Part shown: one piece after another, positions 1 through 12,100 of the stretch
How positions within the stretch are numbered: position 1 is the first letter of the stretch
How the letters are laid out: each line of letters begins with the position of its first letter
Source of the DNA: Hydractinia symbiolongicarpus
Lineage: Eukaryota; Cnidaria; Hydrozoa; Anthoathecata; Hydractiniidae
Assembly: GCF_029227915.1 (NCBI RefSeq)
Contig: NC_079875.1
Coordinates: 8,431,001 to 8,495,000, forward strand
Direction of reading: 5' to 3'
DNA: 64,000 nucleotides
Position numbers and translations under genes: made by a program
The notes under the pieces: generated by a model
What the model saw: only the letters and a program-made list of their open reading frames with translations
Databases searched by the model: none
What the model was told of the DNA's origin: nothing

Positions 1-83
1 ACTACTCTTCACTACATATTCTCTTGTTTAAACATACTTATTTGTTATATTACAAAGTAATTTAAAAACAAAAGTTGACTTAC

Positions 84-144
84 TAAATTCATAGGACCTT
101 GACTAGTAGCCACAACTTGATCTCCTTCGCCTGTTGAAGAAGTT
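84..144 (-). CDS. WDR93: WDR93-like gene, exon 10
   Basis: 61-nt exon, acceptor TTTATACTGCAG/AA, donor TTTA/GTAAGTC, phase 2 to phase 0. It encodes a polar linker with SSTGEGDQVVATSQGPMNL. The next exon would lie left of the window. Confidence 0.45.
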
Positions 145-3100
145 CTGCAGTATAAAAGTAGAAAATTGATACTACAGTCTAATAACTATGAGAAACCCTC
201 AGGAGAAATAAGCGATTGATAAACAGTTTTAGAAAAATAACTTTTGGGGATGATAATTTCAATGATTTTTGCGAGAATCAAATTTTACAATAGTCCTAGG
301 ACCAACGATGAAAAACTAAATGATTATAAAACGATTTAAAGAGTACAAGAAATGTTTTCATTTCACAAAAAAAATTCCATAATAACGAACAATTCGTGAG
401 AACTAACTTTTGCGAATAGCCTATTTTTAATATATTTTGAGGGAATAATCTTTCGCGATAAGTCTTTTGGCCGATTTAGGCCAAGCATGGCGAAATCGCG
501 AAAGTTTATTCCTTAAAAGTAATTTGCGAAAGCAGGAAAAAGGAAAGGGTGTATGGTTCTGTATTTTTAAAATGATCAATACCAAAAATGCAACAAACTG
601 CATCATCCCTTCCAAAGGAAGAATTAAATATGCTGTTTTAAAAATCTACGAGGACTTTTAATATTATGAGGGCTAAAAAAATTCCGAAGGGATTTTTTTA
701 ACATTTTCTAAAATTTCCAAATCTCATGTTAACAGAGTATTTCAGGGAAATAAAAAAATAAGAAGATTTATGTAGGTAAAATCAAACTTAGTTCAATATT
801 GAATTTAGAAAATTTTTTCGATTTTTAACGTCTCTCAAAATTAGAACTTTCAGCATTGGAGAGGGAAATGTCAGAGCACTCCCAGGATTCCCGTGACAAA
901 TACTGAAAAAACCTATCATTTTTTCGCACTTTTATTCCATGCCCATCCGGGTTAAAATATACTTGTTATTTCCAAAACGCGAAAGTTAGAAAACATGCAA
1001 ATTTTTTAGAAAATTTAAGATTAAACCAAACACGAAAATAAATAAAATAAAAAAATAACAAAATAAACCAACCTGTCATCGAGGCAAAGGACATTTGTAA
1101 CATCATTTCGTTCACATGTCATTTGCACCAGTTTTCCATGCTTTGTCGCGTATGTAAGTCTGTTCTGCAAATTACCATGATATACAGAGGAGAAGCAAAG
1201 CATAGTAACTGCTTGATTATCGGCTGGCATAAACACTTTTAAAGGTTGTCCTGCAATAAAATAAAAGTTAAAACTAAGCTAAACATGAAAAAATGAGAGC
1301 GGCTTACAAAATAGTGCAGCTTGCTCCTACAACAAAACATAGAAAAAACTTAAAAAATATATATTTTTTATACGCGGAAATTTAAAGTGAATTTACATAT
1401 AGCAAAATAATAACACGACACAATAATAACACGACACATGCAAAATTAAGGTAATATATAATTATTTTTATTTATTTAACGAATCTTTATACAGGATGAG
1501 CAATCCAGAAATATTTACAATAACTGTTAAAAACCTGTTATCAATATGCGTCCTTTTATACTTTTCTTTTTTTATAAATCGAAAATTCAAGTGTTAAATA
1601 TTATATGTATGAACTAATCGGTTACCCCTGGGAAAAAACTACGGGGTCCCTCGCCCTTTATATATCGCATTTCGTGTTTCCGTAACACAGACACACGGAC
1701 AAAATACGGCTCCTATCAAAGAGACTAGTCAGTGGCCCGTGGAAAAATCCACGGGTTCACCCGTCCTTTTTATACCGCATCCTGTGCGTCTCGCTACTTG
1801 CGCAGCTAAGCTACCATTTTGCATGACAGACAGACGGACGGATGTATACGGGATTATAATATAGATGTCTGATTGAATTTATATTTACGTTTCCAAATAC
1901 ATTTAGTATTTTTGCATTTCAGCATTAAGAACCATTGTACTTTATGGATGCTTAAAATATATGTCGATTAATAATAATAATGATAATTACAAATACCTTG
2001 GAATAGTGATCGATGGTATGCTTAAATATGAATAAGAATTCCGATATTGCATATAAAAAAGCGTTAGGAAGACTCCGTTTACTTCGTTCGATGATGACAT
2101 CACAAGCTGCTAAAACTGTTTATCAATCTATGGTCGTTATCATCGCTACAACTGAGCAACTCAAATCATTCCACCGCAGGGCAGTCTGCATTATTGACCC
2201 AGGAGGTAAGAAGTTACTTGAAATAACTGCCATAAAAAAGATTAGAGCTTGTCTGTTTGTGCTTAATATCTTGATAATAATGTTTGTGTTGGGTTTAAAA
2301 ATCAATTTAATAATATAACTAACAGTTGTACACGAATAACCAACGTCTCTTGATACTGCGAAGATTAAAACGCGAGTATTATAGTAGATTATTACAGTAC
2401 ACTGGCGCAAAACTATATAATGAATTGAATATGAATACTAGAAAAACCGAAATTTTTATTGAATTTAAGAAATTATTGATGCATATTCCTAAATTTTACA
2501 TGTGTATTTTGTTTCCTCATACAACTTTTGTTCTTGCTTTTTTCTGATACTTTTTCTTGGCTGTGCGTGTTAGTGTCTGAATTACTGCTTCTATTTGAAT
2601 TTTTTTCTTAGTTAGTTATAATCGTTTAGTGCTACAGCGCTGTTCGCATTTTTTTATTTCTACCTGATTTTAATGTATATACTAATAACTAACATATCTT
2701 TTTATGTATTTATAAATATATATTTTTATCATTATTTATCTTATACCATACCATTTACCTCCATGCTTATACACAGTTTATTTTTTAGATTAACGGTAGT
2801 CACCCTGTATAAATATGCTTTGAATAAAGAAATAAATCAATAAATCAATCGATACACTATACATCATAATGGCATTTGAAGCAATACATACACCAATTTG
2901 AAAAAAACTCTACGGATAGTTGTCTTTGAAATCCACACTTGTTCCTAATGATGTATGAAATTGTAAGAAAGCACTACGGCGGTTGTCACGTTTACATCCG
3001 TGTGTAAGAAATTAAGCAAACGTTTTATTTTTGGTTAGCCCCCGCTTGTACTAAAGAAACTGTCTTTCTTAAGATTTCGTACACTCATTATCACCATTCA

Positions 3101-6100
3101 TTTTCTCCGCTCGAACTTTAATTCAGATATGAAGTGAGTCAACCTCGTTCGTAGGACCTGTTTGCTTCATATCAAAATAGCAAGACATCATTTTTGCCAT
3201 CTTTGCAGACACAAAAAAGCCTGAGAACGAATTTAGATGTGGGGTAGAACTTTGCAATTACGCTATATCTAACACTAGTCAATAAAGCCCGTGGAAAAAT
3301 CCACTGAAGCAGGATAAAATTGAAAAATAATCGTCATATGAATTTTGATGACGTCAGCAACCCATCCGCAAAAAAATAGAACCTTGTTTTTACGTTGCCT
3401 GTGTAGACCTTAAAGCGCTGATCAAGAAAATGTATGTAATCAGGTGCTTTTGAGGAATGGTTAATGAGATTTACGGGTTTAAAAATTTTGCTGACGTCAG
3501 CAAAGTCCCTAATAAAAGTACAGAAAATTATTTTTCGAAATTTGCATACCCGTTGCCTTCATGTTATAGCTCTTGAAACGCTGATCAAGAAAATGTATAG
3601 GATCATGTACTTTTGACCAACGGTTACGGAAATATTGTGGTTTAAAGGTTTTCTGATGACGTCATAAACCCGTTCATTCCAAAAGGTTTGGAAAATTACC
3701 CAAATTGGCCCCAGGTGGTCCCTAGTTACTCACGCGGTGAAAAAACATTGACGTCACCAACTCGTTTCCAAGTTATTTGGGCTCAAAATTTTAGGTGCAT
3801 CGTAATGGCTTCATTAATATAATATAGGATATTGACGTTAAAGTAGTGTTATTTTCGTCGCGCCATAACGTCAAAAAATTTAACATATGGGACATATCTT
3901 TTTCGACAACATCAAAGGAAAATGAAGACATTCACTTTGCCTGTTACAAACAGACACAGTCTCTGTATTACTATAAGAGACTAGTCGATAAAGCCCGTGG
4001 AAAAATCTACTGAGGCAGAATAAAAATTTGATGACGTCAGCAACCCATCCACAAAAAAAAATTAGAACTGTGTTTCCACGTTGCCTCTATTGTGTAGAGC
4101 TTAAACTGCTGATGAAGAAAATGTATATGATCATGTGCTTTTGATGGGCGGTTAATGGGATATAAGAGTTTTAAAATTTTGCTAACGTCAGCAATGGCCA
4201 GTCAAACCCCCAAAACTTTTTTTTAGAAATTTGTATACCTGTTGCCTTCATCGTATAGATCTTGAAACGCTGATCAAGAAAATGTATAGTATCCTATGTT
4301 TTTGACAAACGCCTAAGGAGATTTAAGGGCTTTAAAATTTTGCTGACGTCAGCAAAGTCCCTATCAAAAATTCCAAAAAATTTCTTCACAAATTCGTACA
4401 CCCGTGCATTTTTCGGTTACTTCAAAGAAAATTTCGGTAAGATTAAAGGAAAATGAACATATCCACTTTGGCTGTTACAGACACACGGAACTGGCGTATT
4501 ATTATATAGATGATTTATATCTGACTAAATGATGCTGTGTTCTGTTTACAAGCTATTTTAAACTTAACACGTAAGAAAACGTCAAGCGTTTACTGAAATA
4601 TACACCCAGTAAGCATTGTGTTATCATCATTCCCTTATTGATACAACAAATAATGATCTGCTGCTTCGGTTGATCTCGTCTTTCGTCGTAAACATAACAA
4701 TGTTTTGCGTTACTTAAGCTTTTTTTTTGTATTTGCATTTTTTTTTGTCTTTGAACTTTCTTTCTCACTCGTCCAACCCAACATGCAATTTTTGTGATGT
4801 TGGATGAAATGTTGGACTGGTTTAAGTCACTTCAAAATGTTGAAAAAAGAATAAAAAAATCGTGTTGTACGATGTTGGATGAAGTTTGATCGCGGTCAAA
4901 CATTTCATTCAACATTTTTGGCAAGACCAGAGGAATTCTCTATCTGAGTTGCGTGAATTTTTATGTTGGATTGTTAGAACTCAAAGTTCTGGGAACTTTC
5001 AAGCCACTCTTTCTCAGACGAAGGTTGTTGAAGAAATTTTGGGACCAATTTGTCCACCACAGTCTTGCAACACCCTTTTATTAAATAGGATACTGAGTTC
5101 AAAGAAATTCTGAACTGAAAGTGAAGTGATTGACACGATTCTCCTGTCGCAAGAAAACGAAGAGTAAGGACGAGTCTTTCCTCTGCCATGATTGGTCTGT
5201 GGCCACCACAGTTGCTTATCTGGCCCGGTGATATCAGATGGGATTTTTAATTAAGGAGGAAATCGAAATCCCCCACATACATCCGAAACATTCCCTTAAA
5301 TCCGAATCTGTCTTCGATCTTAAATTCTTTAATGATATTACTAAAATATACATCCTCTTTATCCACTCTCTTGTTTTTTCCATGGGTTGGTTTTTATCGC
5401 CTGAATCGACGAGTTTGTTCAACAACATAAGCAGCAACTCTTTATCGTTCGAATGTTTTTACAAGCACTCCCACAAACCTTAAATTTAGCTTCATCCAAC
5501 ATGCATTTTTTCATCAAATATTTCATCCAACATGCATTTTTTCATCAAATATTTCATCCAACATGGGAAAAATGTGAATGACATGTTGGTTTTCCCCTGC
5601 ATTTAAATTGTTTTTTACAATTCTTGGAAAGTCGCAACGTACGATGTGACTGGTTTCTATGTGCGGTTTGTCAGGCACGCATTTAATCCAAACATTTTTT
5701 TGATGAACACGAACCAGATTCATCTCTTACTATACAATTTAGTAAGTTGCCAGTAAATTAAAGGCAACAGATATAAATGTTTATACAGTCGATTGCAAAT
5801 GGAAAGGGAAGTATATATCGCATTATGTTAAAAACATCGTGACACGTTGAACATCGCCGCACATAATAAGCTAACGAAGAAGATTTTTGTTTCTCTTTTG
5901 TCTGCTAGTAAAAACCATGTACGCTTGAAAACGATAGTTTTTTTTCTTAGTAAAAAAGACAGAACATGAAAGGAAAAAAGTGTGATTGCAAGAATATATT
6001 TACGTGTCCATACAACATAAGGGGAAAAAGAAACAAACATGGTTATTACCCATTTTATCAGTATATAAACAGTGACAAAATGTCAGTTACAACGTAGTAG

Positions 6101-9100
6101 CTAAAGATTCCAGGTAAGATTATATTCGTGAAATATTCGTTCAAGTTTTTTTTTAAATTCAATTGGAAACGCCTTTTTTACAAACCCTGTGTTTGATCTT
6201 TAGCTTTTGAAATTAGTTGATAATGGGATATATTTTATTAAGGAAAAAAAAAAAATTATTTTTGAAACTGACACCAAAGAGCAGTCTGGAATGGCATTCT
6301 CAGTTTCGAATGCCTCTGACCCGTACAATGATTACATGGCTGGCATGTGCATTCTACGGTACAAAGGTAGCGAAGACTTCTATCTTAATGGTCATCACAT
6401 CCAGAGTGGGTTTATACTAATAAAAAGCACATCAAACATTCAAAACGTACAGTGCGACAAAGGGCAAGTTCATGGTAAGCTATTCAAGTGGTTATTCAAC
6501 ATGGATCCAGAGGGCTGCACAGATGTTGATGGTTATGGCTTTTCCATTGTCGACGGTGTTTGGAAATATAAGTCGTGGACGTTGAACGACAGAATGCAAT
6601 ATGGTGAGGTCCCACTTCATGTTCAAACGCACATCAGAAACGCAGTGCAAAGTTATTGGAAAACACAAAAGACACAAGATGAATCTACTACATGGTGCAA
6701 TATTTTATAATTTCGGTTAAAAAGAATAAATTTTTTTTGAATTGATAATCACTTTGTTTCGATCCTTATCCAACCACTTTAAATGCGTTGGGAACGCAAA
6801 TATTGCTTTTAATGATGAAAAATTCTAATATCGATGCAAATCTACAATCTTGGGAAAAAGTTTTTGGTGCCTTTATAAGGTAGTTGCAGCGTTTAAAATC
6901 TGTTAGTCTCCCGAATCGTTACGTTAGTCACCCGAATCGTTACGCTCCGGACTCGTTTACTGTTTTAAGTGTAGTGGCTGCAACGCCACTTATTATGACA
7001 AAACGCCATTTTAAAGTCCGTATGTGTGAGCATTTAGGTATTTCTGCACTTACAGGTAAACGCGTTAAACTTGGTCCCCAGGCCAGTGGCGTTCTCGAAC
7101 ATTTAATGTTTTGTTATTACTCTCCAGCATCGTTTCACAACTTCTCAGTACTTGCGGAAGAGTCTAAAGATTTTAAACTTACTCTGATGGAGAGCTTATT
7201 AATTGAGCGTGACCGTCCCATTTTAAATAACACGGTAAAATCTATGCCTTTAGAATTATTATAATAGCTCTATTTTCTTCCTATTATATCCTATTATGTT
7301 TAGTATTTTATCTCTAACTTGTAAAATAAAATTTAGAAGCAGTGTGAACATGCCAACCTGGGCGTTGGCGAAAGCTTGCTGAAAGACTGCTCTACCAACT
7401 GTTAGTCTCATTTTTCAACACGCCCCCACAACCAAATAACCCACGTCAGGTCGTCCTAAAAATTGCGATGAGTGACATTTGTGGTGAGTGTTTAATCCGA
7501 AAACAAGATGGCAATCGTAATAGAGCATTATTATTAAAGCCAGGAAATATGGCGTCAAAACGCCAGGGTAAGCCACAAGTCAAGGTGTGACCCCGTGTTG
7601 AACACTCTGTGGAGCGCTTAACCAGACCCGTAAACTGTGCCACAGGATCAGGTGGGGCGCTTTAGTACAGGTTATCAGTATGTTGTAAATTCTGTTGTAG
7701 ATTCTGCTTAAATAAAAACCCAAGAAACAGTCCATTGCTAAAACAGGGCCGAGCGGTTATTCCAGGTAAACAGCGTTGCACATCAATACAGGTTTGTCTT
7801 CCGAGAAAGTTCTAAAATTAATTGTCAGTGGGCTGAGTCTTTAGTACAGGTAAACCATGTTGTACATCCGTACAGGTTTGATTTCCGAGAAAGTTTAAAT
7901 ACTAATTATCAGTGGGCTGAGCCTTTATTACAAGTAAACCATGTTGCACATGCGTATAGGCATAACAGCCTTTTACAAAAAAAAACAGTCTGTGGTTAAA
8001 ACTGGGATGTAGCTATATACCTAATACCCTTTTCCAGAAAAACTTCATTGCAACTTCGGTTTAAGTAAAAACACAGGGAACAGCCTGTTGGTACCCGCCC
8101 AGCTAAAACAATTGCACAGGCATTTAATTTGCAGAAAAGGTTTCCAGGAAAATATATAACCTAGCTAACTGCATTATTTAGGATAAGGCCACCATCAAAA
8201 ATATATTGTGTTCGCGTCCTGAAGACCCCGCAAAAAAGAGGCGGTTGGGCGTATTTTTTCCCGGACTTTTCAGACCGGAGCAAGCAAATTCGTTCCCAGG
8301 GCCAAGACAGTATAGCGCCACTCGACATCGTTTGTAGACCATTTTTCGCCGCCCTGTAAAACTGTCAGTAGCCACAAGAGTGCCCTAAAGGAAATAATTT
8401 TCACGGAAATTAATGTTCTCGAGTTTTTGCCAATTTTGTATAAATTAGTTCTAGCGAAAAAAATTATTCTTTTTGAAAAATATATCGCGAAATTTTTTCC
8501 CGGTCTTTTTCCGACTTACCGACTGAGGCTTTCATTACCAAAAGTGAGTTGGTCGGAGAACGCGAACACAACATATTTTTGATGACGGCCTAAGAAATAT
8601 TGCTTAAGAATATTATTATAGCTAAAATGCATTTTTTAGCCAAAGATAGGAGCTAGCTGAATGGCCACAACCTCGACAAAAAAATAAATGTTGGGAAGGA
8701 TAAAAAGCCCTTTTACCAAACAGAAAGGCTCTAGCTAGCTAAGCTAGCCTTTAAAATCTTCATTCCTAGCCAGAAATCCTAAAACTGGTGCGTTTAAGAT
8801 CTGTACGTGACTAAAAAGCGGTCAAAACAAAACCAGTAAAACTTTCAGTAAAACTGTCCCATTTGTTTCCTGTGTCTACTGAGCAAAAACGGCGAGGGTT
8901 AATTTAATTTAAAAATGGCGTGTTAAAATAATGCATTTATTTGAGTCAGTTAATTTATACTTTAATTAGGATTAGTAAATTAAACTAATCAAATTATTTG
9001 AAAAAATAAATTAATTTGAAATTTATTTTGTGATTTCCGATTAAACAACTTCCTGGTTCTTAAAAATCAAAGGAATATCGTTAATCCATTCAGTCTGCAA

Positions 9101-12100
9101 CTATTTTTGTTACGATATTTAGGAGAATGGGATTAAGGAGGATTTTAGCTGTATTTTTAGGTGATTATTGCGATTATTGGGGGAACAGACATACAAAAAT
9201 GTAGGAGACTTTAGGACAATTTGAAATAGTGAAATGTAACAAGAATACCCTTCGGCAATGTCTTTGTACTGATGTACGACTTCGAAATTTTCAGCATGAA
9301 GTTAAAAAAATAAAAAAATAAATGAAAAGCCCTTGCAAGATAAAAGAATTCGGATTTATGTTCGCGTGTAATTTTGTTCCCTATAACTTTCGAGTTCACA
9401 AGTCGTCTGTTTTGTACAGAACTTCTAAAATGTTGTTCCGTCATTTCAAATAAATAGGTTTTATCCCATGGTATTATCTTGAACTTGCAAAATGTTTCAT
9501 GTACTGCGTGAGATACAGGCTAGAACAAACCAAAGCGTTACTGCTAGCGGGCAAAGCAAGGGTCATCACGGTAAAAAATGTAATCAGAATTCTTAATAAA
9601 TAAATAAAACAAAAGTTAGTAATAGCCATCCCCTCTCGATCAATTGCCAGGCTAACATCAATTCTGCAAAACTAGTTGTGACCTAGCAGGGATTTTTCCC
9701 GTTCCTAGCAGCTACCATTTTGCCTTACAGACACGCAACCAGTCAGATAGATGCATATGACGAGTAATATAATTTTTGCAAAACATCCCTACCCGAACAA
9801 TTTTTGAAAAAGGGAAAAACACCATTTCTTCTTTTAGCCCTTTCTTACCATGTATCAAACATTAAAAATCTATAAGAACTTGCCAGGTAGCTAGCTACAT
9901 ACCTACATAACGATTCCAAACAGATATACAATTATTTACCAATGCAACAGCAATAAGATCTGTTTGAGAGTTGACAGAACTTAATTTGATATTATGAGCA
10001 TTCGGAAGTATTGAGAAAGCCGCTTGCTCCAAATCTAAAAAAAAAAGATTAAAATATATGTATATATAAAAACAAACCAAAAAAAGATACGTTTTATTGA
10101 AAAAATAAATCGCAGGTGAAATATTTAGAAAATTTTGCGAGGGACATAGGTGATTTCAATTCCAAGTGACACAGAGCGTACAAGCAAATATATTTTAAAA
10201 AGTGACACAAAACTAATATAACCTAACTATCGCTATCACATAGTAAGTTTCCTTAAAAAAAGTGGTAAAACAAATTTAAGGTGGCAGTAACCCTTTTAAA
10301 AATCAGAAAATTTTTTTCACATAATTAGTTACGAAAGTTTATTTTCAGACTATATATCCATATTTTTTTGTTTTAACACACTTGTCACAATTTTATGGCT
10401 AAAATACTATTATCTTTCAACAAAAATATTCAGCCTCAACAATTCCTCTTTAAAACAAAATTCATACGTCTACGCGCTTGCGAAACTGTACAGACAGAAA
10501 TGACGTAATTATTAAAGAGAAACGTTAAAGATGGCACATTATTTAGAAATTTAAGACGATCTTCATTATGCTACACTGCACGAGCTTTAACTTTCGATAG
10601 CATTTTCGTCTTACTTTGAAATCTTCAGACATGCTTGGTGAATCATGCAGCCATGACACGGTGTGCGGAAATCTTTTTCTCCGGAATATTTTCTTTTAAA
10701 AGCGTTCGATACAGCAGGGGATGCTAACAAAGAATATTTTGAAAAAAACAAAAGGCTTTTGTTAAAGAAATAAAAATGAACAAAAAAACCCTACATCGTT
10801 TTAACAGGGTTAACCCGAGGTTCATTTAAAAACAGAAGCTAATGAAAAATAACGAGAATGTATAATGTTGGAGCTCATAGAAGCCGATTTTTTTCTTGTT
10901 TATGATACATTTTTAAATAGAAATTTCTGCTGAGTCAACAATTTTAGTGTTAAGTTAAAATCATTTTATTATGTATTAAGGCCTATATTTTCAGGGAATA
11001 GTAAAAAAAATGGTATAAATAAAACACTGAGTAAATAATTCAGCTATTTGGACAGCCAAAAAGGGTTACTGCCACCTTAACAAGCATACAAAACTGATGC
11101 TTCTGCTTTTAAATCCTTATTTGTAAACTATTGTCGTTTCCACTCTCTTAATGTTTCTTGTTACCTTTAGAAGCTTTCAGCGGATACATGTATAACTGAT
11201 TGCTGTCTTTCCACCAGACAAGAATACTGTTGCATGATGAATCTAAATCCAAATTATGAGGAACATGTAGCTAGCAACAGCTTATCAGACTAGAATACTG
11301 TTACATGATGAATCGAAATGCAAATTATGACGGACATACAGTACTGTAAACAGGTATCTTAACATCGAGGATCGCGTATCGTGCGCGACGCAATCCATAC
11401 GCGATAGGTTTTTGCTCCTAAATTTCTATCGCGTGAAGCCTTATCGCGCTTCCTCGATAGGCAGTCTCGATACATCACGATGTGTTAAAAGTAATTAAAT
11501 ATCTGCAACAGACTATCATATAGGAGTAACGGTACAAGATATATTGGTATAAGTAGACCTGCACATTAGCTTCTAAAGTGTTTCACAAGTGATGAAACAA
11601 TTGGAACTTAAGCCCACGACCTCTCGCTTGCCGGTCGATTGCTCTATCGACTGCGCTATCGATCCAACTTGCAGCACTTGGAAAACTAATGTGTGTTTTT
11701 GTTTACTAAATCCGATTATGGTGCGCAAATGGCAATGCTAAAATGAGAATATTAAAAATGAAACAAGTGGTTCGTTATGCAGATTGTGAGTGAAACATCC
11801 AGAAAAATAATATGATCCTGAATGTGATGACACAGAATGAATGGTTGTTGGTATGTTAAAACTAAACGCGATGGATAAAAAATATATCTTATTATTCTTT
11901 ATACTTATTTTTGTTATTTACACGTATCAAAACTTTGATAAACTTTCTCAAAATCTCATAGGAATGAATACAATAAAAAGCTCAAATATATACGCCATAT
12001 TAGCAATTGGAGACAGTTTGACAGAAGGTTTATATAGCTGGCCAAAGTCGAAGAAATTTCATCCTTATACAACACGATTACAAACATTGCTATCGAAAAC

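Noticed and set aside
7741-7965. CRISPR array
   Set aside because: The 84-bp unit is continuous and imperfect, with no conserved short repeat separated by unique spacers.
9211-9444. Minus-strand frame with STKTLPKGILVTFHYFKL, first taken as the next WDR93-like exon
   Set aside because: It joins exon 8 only with an alternative donor and a poor acceptor. The exon at 1250-1073 fits better in phase, splice sites and motif.
11603-11670. Functional tRNA gene
   Set aside because: The A box is good, but the B box is mutated (GGGCTTAAGTTCC) and no proper clover-leaf or terminator is present; called a SINE head.
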